DNA of 64,000 bases from DASWJZ01 sp963739005 (GCA_963739005.1 CAVTYQ010000008.1:62001-126000), one strand, 5' to 3'. Positions 8,211 to 17,532 are shown, counted from the first letter of the stretch. Translations and numbers: made by a program. Notes: generated by a model from the sequence alone, not told the origin.

Positions 8211-9200
8211 ATGAACGACACACCGCAGAAGACCCAATCCGCCCGGGCTCCGGGGCGCGGCCGCATTTACAATTCCATTACCGAAACGATCGGCGACACG
8301 CCGCTCGTTCGCCTCGACAAGATCGCCAAGGCCGAAGGCGTCAACGCCAGGCTCATCGCCAAGCTCGAGTTCTTCAACCCGATCGCGAGCGTCAAGGACC
8401 GGATCGGCGTCTCCATGATCGAGGCGATGGAGAAGGACGGGCGCATCAAGCCGGGCGAGACGACGCTGGTCGAGCCGACCTCGGGCAACACCGGCATCGC
8501 ACTCGCCTTCGCAGCGGCGGCGAAGGGCTACCGGCTGATCCTCGTGATGCCGGAGACGATGAGCGTCGAACGGCGCAAGATGCTCCGCCTGATGGGCGCG
8601 GAGCTGGTGCTGACGGAGGGCGCGAAGGGCATGCGCGGTGCGATCGCCAAGGCCGAAGAGATCAAGGCGATGACCCCCGGCGCCGTCATCCCGCAGCAAT
8701 TCGAGAATCCAGCCAACCCGGAGATCCATCGCAAGACGACGGCGGAGGAGATCTGGAACGACACGGGCGGAAAGATCGACGTCTTCGTCTCCGGCATCGG
8801 CACAGGCGGCACCATCACCGGCGTCGGCCAGGTGTTGAAGAAGCGCAAGCCCGACCTCCATATCGTCGCGGTTGAGCCGGCGGAGAGCGCGGTCCTCTCC
8901 GGGGGACAGCCGGGCCCGCATAAGATCCAGGGGATCGGCGCGGGCTTTGTGCCGGCCGTGCTCGACACGAAGATCTACGACGAGGTGGTGACGGTGACGA
9001 GCGAAGAGGCCTTCACCTACGCGCGGCTCGCGGCGCGGCTCGAAGGCATCCCGGTCGGCATTTCTTCCGGCGGCGCCATCGCGGCTGCACTGAAGGTTGG
9101 CCGTCGCCCCGAGTTCGCCGGCAAGAACATCGTCATCATCATCCCCTCCTTCGCCGAGCGCTATCTATCGACAGCGCTCTTCGAGGGGCTCGACGCGTGA
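8211..9200 (+). CDS. cysK: Cysteine synthase A
   Basis: A 329-residue PLP-dependent O-acetylserine sulfhydrylase making cysteine from O-acetylserine and sulfide. The PLP lysine lies in SVKDRIG, the substrate loop is TSGNTGI and the phosphate-binding loop is GTGGTITG. A strong ribosome-binding site (AAGGAGG) precedes the ATG. The roughly 180-bp region upstream should hold its promoter but I see no clear operator. The HAD gene follows after 30 bp and may be co-transcribed. Confidence 0.95.
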   Translation: MNDTPQKTQSARAPGRGRIYNSITETIGDTPLVRLDKIAKAEGVNARLIAKLEFFNPIASVKDRIGVSMIEAMEKDGRIKPGETTLVEPTSGNTGIALAFAAAAKGYRLILVMPETMSVERRKMLRLMGAELVLTEGAKGMRGAIAKAEEIKAMTPGAVIPQQFENPANPEIHRKTTAEEIWNDTGGKIDVFVSGIGTGGTITGVGQVLKKRKPDLHIVAVEPAESAVLSGGQPGPHKIQGIGAGFVPAVLDTKIYDEVVTVTSEEAFTYARLAARLEGIPVGISSGGAIAAALKVGRRPEFAGKNIVIIIPSFAERYLSTALFEGLDA

Positions 9201-9230
9201 CCTGAGCATCTCCGCGCGGTATGGGGCACC

Positions 9231-9941
9231 ATGCCTTCCCGCGCGCAAGGCCTGACCGCCATCGGCTTCGACGCCGACGATACGCTCTGGCAGAACGAGC
9301 AGTTCTTCCGCTTCACCGAGGCGCGCTTCAAGGCGCTGCTCGGCGACTACGCGAACGCGGAGCACACCGGCACGCGGCTCCTGGAGACGGAACGGCGGAA
9401 CCTTCAGCGCTACGGTTTCGGCATCAAGGGTTTCACGCTGTCGATGATCGAGACAGCGATCGAGGTCACCGAGGGCCGCGTCCCGGCGACGGTCATCGGC
9501 GACATCCTGGAGGCGGGCCGCGACATGCTCGCCCACCCGGTCGAGACGCTGCCGCATGCGCGCGAGACGCTTGAAGCGCTCGCCGGAAACTACCGCATCT
9601 TGCTCATCACCAAGGGCGATCTCTTCGACCAGGAGCGGAAGCTCGCACAGTCGGGCTTGGGCGAGCTTTTCGATGCGGTCGAGATCGTCAGCGACAAGAG
9701 TGCCGCGACCTACGAGCGCATCTTCGCCCGCTACGGCGATGGGCCGACGCGCGCGATGATGGTCGGGAACTCGCTCAAGTCCGACGTCGTGCCGGCGATC
9801 GAAGCCGGGAGCTGGGGCGTCTACATCCCGCACGATCTGACCTGGACGCTCGAGCACGCGGAGGCGCCGGTCGGAGAGCCGCGCTACCGCGAAATCAAGC
9901 ATCTCGGCGAGTTGGTTGGGCTGATCGAAGAGATCAGCTGA
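9231..9941 (+). CDS. HAD-superfamily hydrolase
   Basis: A 236-residue haloacid-dehalogenase-like phosphatase. The nucleophile motif GFDADDTLW is near the N-terminus, motif II is in LLITKGD, and motif IV is MVGNSLKSDVVPAIEAG. A helical cap lies between motifs I and II. The substrate is unknown. It follows cysK closely and converges with nth with a 3-bp gap. Confidence 0.88.
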   Translation: MPSRAQGLTAIGFDADDTLWQNEQFFRFTEARFKALLGDYANAEHTGTRLLETERRNLQRYGFGIKGFTLSMIETAIEVTEGRVPATVIGDILEAGRDMLAHPVETLPHARETLEALAGNYRILLITKGDLFDQERKLAQSGLGELFDAVEIVSDKSAATYERIFARYGDGPTRAMMVGNSLKSDVVPAIEAGSWGVYIPHDLTWTLEHAEAPVGEPRYREIKHLGELVGLIEEIS

Positions 9942-9944
9942 GGA

Positions 9945-10688
9945 CTACTCGGTTCTGATCTTCGCGAACGCGCCGGCTGGCTCGGTCTTGTCCTTGTAGC
10001 GGCAGATGTCGGCGATCACGCATTCGGGGCATCTGGGCTTGCGCGCGATGCAGACGTAGCGGCCGTGCAGGATCAACCAATGGTGCGCGTGAAGCTTGAA
10101 GCGCTCCGGCACCACCTTCTCAAGAAGATCGGCGACCGCGTCCGGGTCGGGGCCCGGCGCAAGCCCGGTGCGGTTTGAGACGCGGAAGATGTGCGTGTCG
10201 ACCGCAATTACCGGCACGCCGAATGCCGTGTTGAGCACGACGTTGGCGGTCTTGCGCCCGACACCCGGCAGCTTTTCCAGCGCCGCGCGCTCGCACGGCA
10301 CCTCGCCGTGATGCTCCTCGACGAGGAGCATCGAGAGCTTCATCACGTTCTTCGCCTTCATGTTGAAGAAGCCGAGCGAGCGGATCGCCTCCACGAACTT
10401 CGCCTCGCCGAGCGCCAGCATCTTCTGCGGCGTATCGACCTTCGCAAAGAGCGGCTTCGTCGCGCGGTTCACGCCGACGTCGGTCGATTGCGCGGAAAGC
10501 ACGACGGCGACGAGGAGCGTGTAGGGGTTGACGAAGTCGAGCTCGCCCTTCGGATTTGGGTTCTTCGCCTGGAGTCGCTCGAAAAGAAGAGCGATCTCCT
10601 CGGGCTTCAGCCGCGAACGCCCGATCTTCCGCGCAGGCTTCTTCGCCGCGCGTACTGGCCGCGCCGCTCGATTCGAAACCGCTGCCAT
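9945..10688 (-). CDS. nth: Endonuclease III
   Basis: A 247-residue DNA glycosylase/AP lyase that removes oxidised pyrimidines. The helix-hairpin-helix LPGVGRKTANVV carries the catalytic lysine, VDTHIFRVSNR carries the catalytic aspartate, and CIARKPRCPECVIADIC supplies the 4Fe-4S cluster ligands (C-x6-C-x2-C-x5-C). The N-terminus has a basic extension of about 25 residues (RPVRAAKKPARK) common in alphaproteobacteria. It precedes or shares a transcript with the GFA-family gene 20 bp upstream. Confidence 0.95.
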   Translation of the reverse strand: MAAVSNRAARPVRAAKKPARKIGRSRLKPEEIALLFERLQAKNPNPKGELDFVNPYTLLVAVVLSAQSTDVGVNRATKPLFAKVDTPQKMLALGEAKFVEAIRSLGFFNMKAKNVMKLSMLLVEEHHGEVPCERAALEKLPGVGRKTANVVLNTAFGVPVIAVDTHIFRVSNRTGLAPGPDPDAVADLLEKVVPERFKLHAHHWLILHGRYVCIARKPRCPECVIADICRYKDKTEPAGAFAKIRTE

Positions 10689-10708
10689 GCTGCCCCCTTC
10701 CGCCGCGC

Positions 10709-11173
10709 TCAGCTGAAGACCGCAGCGCGCCGGGCGAGGCTTTCCGCCGGCCAGAGCTGCTTGGAGTCGTAATAGGCCTCGAACGCCGGCGCGCGCTCAG
10801 GCAGCCTCACCCACGGGAGCTTCGAGCGCGTGTAGATATGCACGTCGGGCGGGAGCGCCGCCGGTTCATCGAGCGTCCCGACGCGGACAAAGCGGATCTG
10901 CGAGCGGCCACCATAAGTGCTCCACACCGCGATCCGGCAAGTGGGGCAACGATAAATGTCGTGGGGCAGGCCGCTTTCGGTCGGCATCGTCACGGCCTCG
11001 GGATTACCCGAGACGATCTCGACGCGGTCGCTCTCGATCAGCGCGTTGATGACGAATGCGCTCCCGGTCTGCCGCTGGCAGTCCCGACAATGGCAGCAAT
11101 GCACGAACATCGGCGGGCTCGCGAGCCGGAAACGGACCGCGCCGCAGGAACAGGTTCCGGAGAATTCACGCAT
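10709..11173 (-). CDS. GFA-family zinc-binding protein
   Basis: A 154-residue protein of the glutathione-dependent formaldehyde-activating (GFA/CENP-V) fold. Zinc ligands are visible in GTCSCGAVRF, CCHCRDCQRQTGS and RCPTC. The reaction is unknown, since many members do not act on formaldehyde. I chose the ATG at MREFSGTCSCG, close to the first zinc motif; the longer frame upstream is antisense to the next gene. Confidence 0.85.
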   Translation of the reverse strand: MREFSGTCSCGAVRFRLASPPMFVHCCHCRDCQRQTGSAFVINALIESDRVEIVSGNPEAVTMPTESGLPHDIYRCPTCRIAVWSTYGGRSQIRFVRVGTLDEPAALPPDVHIYTRSKLPWVRLPERAPAFEAYYDSKQLWPAESLARRAAVFS

Positions 11174-11219
11174 GTGACGGCTCTCTTGCATCTGGCGAAT
11201 GCGTGTATACTTCGCCGGC

Positions 11220-11699
11220 ATGACACCCGCCAACTTCGACGACGTGATTTTCTCCGCGACGCTCGCGCCGCACCGTTCGCTCGGGCGGTGGGGCTTCCTT
11301 GCGCTGATGGGAACGATAGCCGGGCTCTGGTTCCTTCTCGGCCTCTTCTTCTGGTCGCTTGGCGCCTGGCCGATCGTGGGTTTCGGCGGGCTCGATATCC
11401 TGGGCATCTACATCGCCTTCAAGGTCAACTACCGCGCCGCACGCTTCTACGAAGAGGTCAAGGTCAGCCGCGCCGAGATCGTCGTGCGCAAGGTAGCCGC
11501 GTCGGGCCGCGCACAGGAACTCCGCTTCAATCCGCAATGGGTGCGGCTCGAGGTGGAGGAGATCGAGGACGAGGGCATCGCCCGCGTCGCGCTTCGCACG
11601 CGCGACCGTCGGATTCCGGTCGGCGCTTTCCTGAACCCGGCGGACCGCAAGAGCTTCGCCCGCGCCTTCGGCGCAGCGCTTGCGGCCGCACGCGCCTGA
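11220..11699 (+). CDS. DUF2244 integral membrane protein
   Basis: About 159 residues. Two adjacent hydrophobic segments near the N-terminus (WGFLALMGTIAGLWFLLGLFF and a second around GAWPIVGFGGLDILGIYIAF) are followed by a charged domain with the conserved FNPQWVRLE stretch. It matches DUF2244, widespread in alphaproteobacteria and of unknown function. The start could also be seven codons earlier (11199); neither start has a clear ribosome-binding site. Confidence 0.8.
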   Translation: MTPANFDDVIFSATLAPHRSLGRWGFLALMGTIAGLWFLLGLFFWSLGAWPIVGFGGLDILGIYIAFKVNYRAARFYEEVKVSRAEIVVRKVAASGRAQELRFNPQWVRLEVEEIEDEGIARVALRTRDRRIPVGAFLNPADRKSFARAFGAALAAARA

Positions 11700-11775
11700 A
11701 AGGGGCGCGGCGTGCAAGAATCGGGTGGTCCGCCCGTCGTTTCGCGCCTATTTCCGAGGCGAAAGGAAAAAGGCC

Positions 11776-12678
11776 ATGGCATTCGAAGCGCAAATGATCG
11801 CTGAGCGCTCCACGCCCGTCGCCGGATGTGGCGCGTCGACGAGCGACTACGACGTCGTCCGCAAGGTGATCGAATATGTCACCGCCAACTGGCGCGACCA
11901 GCCGTCGCTGGAATCGATCGCTGCGCGCGTCGGCGTGGAGCCGACACGGCTGCAGAAACTCTTCACGCGCTGGGCGGGGCTTTCGCCGAAGGCGTTCCTG
12001 CAGGCGCTGACGCTCGACCACGCGCGCGCGCTCCTCGAACAGTCGGCGACCGTGCTCGACACCACCTACGAGGTCGGACTCTCCGGCCCCGGCCGGCTGC
12101 ACGACCTTTTCGTCACCCACGAAGCGGTGACGCCGGGCACCTACCGCGCGCGCGGCGAAGGCCTCGTCATCCGCTACGGCTTCCACCCCTCCCCGTTCGG
12201 CCAGGCATTGGTGATGGCGACGGACTACGGGCTCGCCGGCCTCGCATTCGCCGACGAGGGCCAGGAGACGGCGGCGCTCGCCGACATGATGCGGCGCTGG
12301 CCGAAGGCCGAATATTTGAAGGACGAGGCCGTAACAGCGCCGTTCGCCCGCCGTATCTTCGACCGCAACACCTGGCGGCCGGAGACGCCGCTCCGCGTCG
12401 TGCTGATCGGCACGGATTTCGAGGTCCGCGTCTGGGAGACGCTCTTGAAGGTGCCGTTCGCGGCTGCAACCACCTATTCCGACGTCGCCCGCCGCATCGA
12501 GCGGCCGAGCGCGGCGCGGGCCGTGGGCGCGGCGGTCGGCAAGAACCCGATCTCCTTCGTCGTCCCCTGCCATCGCGTGCTCGGGTGCTCCGGCGCGCTA
12601 ACGGGCTATCACTGGGGCCTGACGCGCAAGCGCGCGATCCTCGGCTGGGAGGCCGGAATCGCGGGCGGCACAGCTTGA
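11776..12678 (+). CDS. Bifunctional AraC-type HTH / methylated-DNA-protein-cysteine methyltransferase
   Basis: About 300 residues. An N-terminal AraC-like helix-turn-helix (about residues 20-110, including LESIAARVGVEPTRLQKLF) is fused to a C-terminal O6-alkylguanine-DNA alkyltransferase with the active-site motif VPCHRVLG. It resembles Ada without the N-terminal phosphotriester-sensing cysteine domain. It probably repairs O6-methylguanine; whether the helix-turn-helix still regulates genes is open. The ATG follows AAAAAGG. The next gene (NifU-like) starts about 85 bp downstream. Confidence 0.9.
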   Translation: MAFEAQMIAERSTPVAGCGASTSDYDVVRKVIEYVTANWRDQPSLESIAARVGVEPTRLQKLFTRWAGLSPKAFLQALTLDHARALLEQSATVLDTTYEVGLSGPGRLHDLFVTHEAVTPGTYRARGEGLVIRYGFHPSPFGQALVMATDYGLAGLAFADEGQETAALADMMRRWPKAEYLKDEAVTAPFARRIFDRNTWRPETPLRVVLIGTDFEVRVWETLLKVPFAAATTYSDVARRIERPSAARAVGAAVGKNPISFVVPCHRVLGCSGALTGYHWGLTRKRAILGWEAGIAGGTA

Positions 12679-12762
12679 CGAGACCGGCGCGGAGGACCAT
12701 TTTCGCCTTTAGAATCGTTCCAATTGCCCCCTGCGCGCCTTGAACGCGCAGAAAGGACGAAA

Positions 12763-13317
12763 ATGTTCATCCAGACCGAAGAGACGCCGAATCCGGCGAC
12801 GCTCAAGTTCATTCCCGGCCGCGTCGTCCTCGACGACGGGACGCGCGACTTCCGCAGCCCCGGCGACGCCGAGGTTTCGCCGCTCGCAAGCCGCATCTTC
12901 ACGGTCGACGGGGTCACCGGCGTCTTCCTCGGCCACGATTTCGTGACCGTGACCCGCGAAGGCGCGGAATGGCCGCACATCAAGCCTGCCGTGCTCGGCG
13001 CCATCATGGAGCACTATCTCTCCGGCGCGCCGGTCCTCGACCAAGGCTCCGCCGAGGTCGCTGATGACGCGAATTTCGACGAAGCGGATTCGGAGACCGT
13101 CGCTGTCATCAAGGAGTTGATCGAGACGCGCGTCCGCCCGGCGGTGGCGAATGACGGCGGCGACATCACATTCCAGGGCTTCCGCGACGGCGTGGTCTTC
13201 CTCCACATGCGCGGCGCCTGCTCCGGCTGCCCCTCCTCGACGGCGACGCTGAAGCAGGGGATCGAGAACCTCCTGAAGCACTTCGTGCCGGACGTGACGG
13301 AAGTCCGTCCGGTCTGA
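12763..13317 (+). CDS. NifU-family Fe-S scaffold/carrier protein (NFU1-like)
   Basis: A 184-residue protein with the N-terminal Nfu domain (TEETPNPATLKFIPG) and a C-terminal NifU domain carrying the Fe-S binding CxxC in GACSGCPSS. It should deliver Fe-S clusters to client enzymes; nth and miaB in this window both need 4Fe-4S clusters. I chose the ATG at MFIQTEETPNP, preceded by AAAGGA, matching family starts. Confidence 0.93.
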   Translation: MFIQTEETPNPATLKFIPGRVVLDDGTRDFRSPGDAEVSPLASRIFTVDGVTGVFLGHDFVTVTREGAEWPHIKPAVLGAIMEHYLSGAPVLDQGSAEVADDANFDEADSETVAVIKELIETRVRPAVANDGGDITFQGFRDGVVFLHMRGACSGCPSSTATLKQGIENLLKHFVPDVTEVRPV

Positions 13318-13370
13318 GCGGCCGGTCCCTTAGCCTCGACAGCATCGGGGCGCTTCAGTAAGCGATCCCG

Positions 13371-14048
13371 ATGCGCCTTCTTGCAATCGACACGGCGGGG
13401 CCGGCTTGTGCGGTCGCGATTCTTCGCGACGGCGAGATGTTGGCGCGCGCGAGCGAGGCGATAGGGCGCGGCCACGCCGAACGGCTGATGCCGATGACCG
13501 AAGCGGCGCTCGCCGAGGCGGGGATCGCTTTGACCGACCTTGATCGGATCGCGGTGACGACCGGGCCCGGCTCCTTCACGGGGGTCCGCGTCGGCGTCGC
13601 CGCCGCACGCGGACTGGCGCTTGCCCTCGATATCCCTGCCGTCGGGATCGGCAGCCTCGACGCGCTCATCTTTCCGACGGAGCGCGAGGGAAGCACAGGC
13701 ACCGTCATCGCGACACTCGATGCGCGGCGCGGCGAGGTCTACGCGCTCGCCAGGGACCTTGCCTCGCATGCAACGCTTCTCGAGGCGCGCGCCCTTCCGG
13801 CCGCGGCCCTTGCGTCGATGCTCGAAGATGCGCGCGAGCCTCTCATCCTCGTCGGCGCGGGGGCGCCGATCGCCGCCGCCGCGTTCGCCGGCCGCGAGCT
13901 CACGATCGCGGCCATGCCGGAATATCCCGAGATCACCGACGTTGCGCGCCTTGGACTCGCAGGCACCGACCTGGCGCCGCCGGCGCCGCACTACGCGCGC
14001 GCCGCCGATGCGAAGCCGCAGGCCAACAAGGCGCTCGCCCGCCGATGA
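13371..14048 (+). CDS. tsaB: tRNA threonylcarbamoyladenosine synthesis protein TsaB
   Basis: A 225-residue ASKHA-fold partner of TsaD for t6A37 modification of ANN-decoding tRNAs. It has the N-terminal LLAIDTAGPACAVAIL and the TTGPGSFTGVRVGVAAARG motif. Its stop overlaps the start of rimI by 4 bp (ATGA), indicating translational coupling. Confidence 0.94.
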   Translation: MRLLAIDTAGPACAVAILRDGEMLARASEAIGRGHAERLMPMTEAALAEAGIALTDLDRIAVTTGPGSFTGVRVGVAAARGLALALDIPAVGIGSLDALIFPTEREGSTGTVIATLDARRGEVYALARDLASHATLLEARALPAAALASMLEDAREPLILVGAGAPIAAAAFAGRELTIAAMPEYPEITDVARLGLAGTDLAPPAPHYARAADAKPQANKALARR

Positions 14049-14530
14049 GGCCGTTTTCGCGATCCGCCTTCTCGATCAGACGCGCGACGGTCGCCGATTG
14101 CGACGACCTTTCCGAGATTCACGCGACCTCCTTTTCGCGCGGCTGGAGCGGTGCGGAGTTCGAATCGCTCCTCGTGCAGCCGGGGACGCACGCCTTGATC
14201 GCCCACCGGAGCAGCGCTTTCGGCCGGCGCAGCCCGGCCGGCTTCATCCTCTACCGACTCGTCGTCGACGAAGGCGAGATCCTGACGATCGCCGTCGCGC
14301 GCGCGTCCCGCCGCCGGGGCATTGGCCGTGCGCTTCTCGAAGAAGCCATGCGGCACGCCTATCGCGAGGGCGCGGGACGCATCCATCTCGAGGTGGAGGA
14401 TTCAAACCGCGCCGCGATTACGCTCTACGAGCGCGCGGAATTTCGCGAAGCCGGCCGGCGCGCGGGCTACTATAGGGAGGGCCGGGCGACGCCCGGAGGC
14501 GCGCTTGTCATGCTTCGGCAACTCCGTTAG
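14045..14530 (+). CDS. rimI: GNAT N-acetyltransferase (RimI-like)
   Basis: A 161-residue acetyltransferase, probably acting on the N-terminus of ribosomal protein S18 or on other proteins. The acetyl-CoA-binding motif lies in RRRGIGRALLEEAMRHA, followed by EVEDSNRAAITLYERAEF. The tsaB-rimI overlap is standard in this group. Substrate assignment rests on context and similarity only. Confidence 0.88.
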   Translation: MRPFSRSAFSIRRATVADCDDLSEIHATSFSRGWSGAEFESLLVQPGTHALIAHRSSAFGRRSPAGFILYRLVVDEGEILTIAVARASRRRGIGRALLEEAMRHAYREGAGRIHLEVEDSNRAAITLYERAEFREAGRRAGYYREGRATPGGALVMLRQLR

Positions 14531-14552
14531 GCCGACCGTCGGAGAAAGCCTC

Positions 14553-14981
14553 GTGAGCAACCATCCGCATTTCAGACTCGAAGCAGCTTGCGTCGAAAAG
14601 GGCATGCGGATGACGGAGCAGCGGCGCGTCATCGCGCGGGTGCTGGAACAGTCCGACGACCATCCCGACGTCGAGGAGCTTTACCGACGCGCCTCGGCTG
14701 TCGACCCGAACATCTCGATCTCCACCGTCTACCGCACCGTGAAGCTCTTCGAGGATTCCGGCATCATCGAGCGCCACGAGTTCCGCGACGGGCGGGCGCG
14801 ATACGAGACGCTGCCGGAGGAGCATCACGACCATCTGATCGATCTTCGCTCCGGCGACGTCATCGAGTTCCGCGACGAGGAGATCGAGAAGATCCAGGAA
14901 CGCATCGCCCGCAAGCTCGGCTACAAACTCGTCGATCATCGTCTCGAGCTCTATGTCGTGCCGCTCGACAAGGAGCGCTGA
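14553..14981 (+). CDS. fur: Fur-family transcriptional regulator (Fur/Mur)
   Basis: A 142-residue metal-responsive repressor. The winged helix contains RMTEQRRVIARVLEQ and SISTVYRTVKLFEDSGIIERHEF; the metal-binding region reads EEHHDHLIDLRSGDVIEF. The cysteines of enterobacterial Fur are absent, as in rhizobial Fur/Mur, where manganese sensing is known. The start is a GTG with GGAG eight bases upstream. An upstream-extended frame overlaps rimI and is not supported. Confidence 0.9.
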   Translation: MSNHPHFRLEAACVEKGMRMTEQRRVIARVLEQSDDHPDVEELYRRASAVDPNISISTVYRTVKLFEDSGIIERHEFRDGRARYETLPEEHHDHLIDLRSGDVIEFRDEEIEKIQERIARKLGYKLVDHRLELYVVPLDKER

Positions 14982-14996
14982 CCAAGCGCTCGCCCG

Positions 14997-15821
14997 ATGC
15001 TCGGAAAGATCCGCTTCCTCGGCACTGTGTTCCTTGCCGCTCTCGCGCTTGCGGTGCTCCTGCCGTTCCACGTCATCGCGATCTCGATCGGCGGCCGCTC
15101 GGCGATGAGGGTCGCGCAGCTCTGGCAGCGCTTCGTCTGCTTCCTCATGGGTATCCGCATCACGGTGACCGGCCGGCCCGCGGACGACCGCCCGCTCCTT
15201 CTCCTCTCCAACCACAATTCCTGGCTCGACATCCCGATCCTCGCGGGCGTCGCGCCCGTCTCCTTCATCGCCAAGCAGGAGGTCGCCGGCTGGCCGGTCG
15301 TCGGGTTCCTGGCGCGCGCGCAACGCACAGTCTTCGTCGACCGCAACCGCCGCCACGCGACCGGCGCGCAGGCCGACGCCGTCGCCGGCCGGCTTTCAAA
15401 AGGCGACATCATGGTGCTCTTCGCGGAGGGCACGTCGAGCGACGGCAACAAGGTTCTGCCCTTCCGCTCCGCGCTCGTCGGCGCGGCCCAGCGCGCGATC
15501 GGCGACGATGGCGCGGCCACCGTCCAACCCGTCGCGATCGCCTATCCGCGCATGCTCGGCCTGCCGCTCGGCCGCCAGCACCGGCCGCTTGTCGCCTGGT
15601 ACGGCGGCGCCGACCTCTTGCCGCACCTGAAGCGCATCCTCTCGGAGGGCGGCGTCGACGTGCACGTGGTGTTTGGGCCGGCGCACCGGCTTTCGGCGCG
15701 CGACGATCGCAAGGCGGTGACGCAGGAGGCGGGGGATCTCGTGCGCCGGCTGGTCGCGGGGATCAACTCGGGGCGGGCGCCGGCGGCGATTCTCGTTCAG
15801 AATGAGAGCACGCGCCCCTAG
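14997..15821 (+). CDS. plsC: 1-acyl-sn-glycerol-3-phosphate acyltransferase
   Basis: A 274-residue inner-membrane acyltransferase that converts lysophosphatidic acid to phosphatidic acid. An N-terminal hydrophobic segment (LGTVFLAALALAVLLPFHVIA) precedes the catalytic HX4D motif (NHNSWLD) and the substrate motif LFAEGTSSDGN. It follows fur by 15 bp and is probably in the same transcript. Confidence 0.92.
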   Translation: MLGKIRFLGTVFLAALALAVLLPFHVIAISIGGRSAMRVAQLWQRFVCFLMGIRITVTGRPADDRPLLLLSNHNSWLDIPILAGVAPVSFIAKQEVAGWPVVGFLARAQRTVFVDRNRRHATGAQADAVAGRLSKGDIMVLFAEGTSSDGNKVLPFRSALVGAAQRAIGDDGAATVQPVAIAYPRMLGLPLGRQHRPLVAWYGGADLLPHLKRILSEGGVDVHVVFGPAHRLSARDDRKAVTQEAGDLVRRLVAGINSGRAPAAILVQNESTRP

Positions 15822-15886
15822 GCGGATTTTCTCCTTTCGGCTATGGGAGAGCGCATGATCTTGTCAGACGGGAAGCCGCTAAGCCA

Positions 15887-17314
15887 TTGAATACCAAGGC
15901 GCGCCGAGTCTTCATCAAGACCTATGGCTGCCAGATGAACGTCTACGATTCCGGAAGAATCGGCGATGTTCTCGCGGCGGAGGGATATGGCGAGGCGGCG
16001 GGCCTGGAAGACGCCGACCTGATCCTCCTAAATACCTGCCACATCAGGGAAAAGGCCGCCGAGAAGGTCTACTCGGAGGTGGGCAAGCTCAGGCTTCTCA
16101 AGGAGGCGGCGCGGAGGCAAGGCCGGGCGGTGAAAATCGTCGTCGCGGGCTGCGTCGCGCAGGCCGAGGGGGAGGAAATTCTTAAGCGGGCGCAAGCGGT
16201 TGACGTGGTGGTCGGGCCGCAGAGCTACCATCGCCTGCCGGAGCTTCTTCAGCGCGAAAGCCGCGCCGTGGAGACCGAATTTCCGGCCGATTCGAAGTTC
16301 GATCACCTGCCCGAATCCGGGATCCGGAACATGCATTCCCTGGCGCCTCGTCCTGCGGGCGACATGGCCGAGGACGGCGTGCGCCTGGCGCCGACGGCGC
16401 GAGCGGTCTCGGCCTTCCTCACGGTGCAGGAGGGCTGCGACAAGTTCTGCACTTTTTGCGTCGTCCCCTACACGCGCGGCGCGGAGGCTTCTCGGCCCGT
16501 CGCGAAGATCGTCGAAGAGGCGGAGCTCCTCGCGGGGCGCGGCGTGAAGGAGCTGATGCTGCTTGGGCAGAACGTGAACGCCTACCACGGCGCGACGCCG
16601 GAGGGCGGCGCGGCTTCGCTCGCGGCGCTGCTTGAACGGCTGTCACGGATCGATGCTATCGAACGCCTGCGTTATACGACGAGCCACCCGCGCGACATGA
16701 GCGACGACCTGATCGAAGCGCATGCGAGTCTTCCGAAGCTGATGCCCTACCTGCACCTGCCCGTGCAGGCGGGATCGGATCGCGTGCTTCGCGCGATGAA
16801 CCGCGGGCACGAGCGCGGCTTCTATCTGAAGCTCGTCGAGAAGCTTCGCTGCGCGCGACCCGACCTCGCGCTCTCCGGCGATTTCATCGTCGGCTTCCCG
16901 GGCGAGACGGAAGCGGATTTCGAAGCGACGCTGTCGCTCGTCGAAGCGGTCGGCTACGCGAGCGCCTATTCGTTCAAATATTCGCCGCGCCCCGGCACAC
17001 CGGCGGCGGGGATGGAACAGGTCCCCGACGCGGTGAAGGCGGAGCGGCTCAGCCGCCTGCAGGCGCTGATTTCGAAACAGCAGACGGACTTCAATGCGCG
17101 CATGCGCGGGCTTTCCTTCGACGTGCTCTTCGAGAAGCCGGGACGGCGGCCGGGGCAGATCGTCGGGCGCTCGCCGTGGCTACAGGCGGTGCAGGCCGAC
17201 GCGCCGGCGAGCCTCATCGGCCAGGTCGCGCCGGTCACGATCGAAGCGATCGGAGCGAACTCGCTGTTCGGCGCATTGAAGGATGCTTCGCTGCGCGAAA
17301 GGGCAATTGCTTGA
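15887..17314 (+). CDS. miaB: tRNA-2-methylthio-N6-dimethylallyladenosine synthase MiaB
   Basis: A 475-residue radical-SAM methylthiotransferase modifying A37 of tRNAs that read UNN codons. The N-terminal UPF0004 cysteines are in TYGCQMN, NTCHIRE and VAGCVAQ; the radical-SAM CxxxCxxC is in GCDKFCTFCVVPYTRG; a TRAM domain ends the protein. The start used is a TTG at 15887 with GGAAG about 11 bases upstream, because no ATG lies close before the conserved VFIKTYGCQ. Confidence 0.96.
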   Translation: MNTKARRVFIKTYGCQMNVYDSGRIGDVLAAEGYGEAAGLEDADLILLNTCHIREKAAEKVYSEVGKLRLLKEAARRQGRAVKIVVAGCVAQAEGEEILKRAQAVDVVVGPQSYHRLPELLQRESRAVETEFPADSKFDHLPESGIRNMHSLAPRPAGDMAEDGVRLAPTARAVSAFLTVQEGCDKFCTFCVVPYTRGAEASRPVAKIVEEAELLAGRGVKELMLLGQNVNAYHGATPEGGAASLAALLERLSRIDAIERLRYTTSHPRDMSDDLIEAHASLPKLMPYLHLPVQAGSDRVLRAMNRGHERGFYLKLVEKLRCARPDLALSGDFIVGFPGETEADFEATLSLVEAVGYASAYSFKYSPRPGTPAAGMEQVPDAVKAERLSRLQALISKQQTDFNARMRGLSFDVLFEKPGRRPGQIVGRSPWLQAVQADAPASLIGQVAPVTIEAIGANSLFGALKDASLRERAIA

Positions 17315-17340
17315 GGGCCTTGATTCAGGTGCTGCGTGCT

Positions 17341-17422
17341 TCGAGGCTCCGTTCCGCCCTCATCCTGAGGTGCGAGCGAAGCGAGCCTCGAAGGGGCGGA
17401 ATGGAGCACCTCAGCATGAGGG
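17341..17422. repeat. Nested palindromic intergenic repeat
   Basis: Two pairs of inverted arms are nested. GCTCCGTTCCGCCC pairs with a near-perfect complement ending GGCGGAATGGAGC, and CCCTCATCCTGAGGTGC pairs with GCACCTCAGCATGAGGG. The middle carries GCGAGCGAAGCGAGC. Similar CATCCTGAGG-type elements are common in Rhizobiales intergenic DNA (from memory). Together with the next repeat it fills the 283-bp gap between miaB and phoH, which holds no gene. Confidence 0.75.
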
Positions 17423-17532
17423 AGGTTGGGTGGCCTCCCGATGCGTTGGCGAAGAGCGCCCCTCCCGAAGGTCGCTCCGCGACCTTCGACCTGCCCTCAA
17501 GGGTGAGGTTCGGCGCGCTGAGGCAGCTCGCT

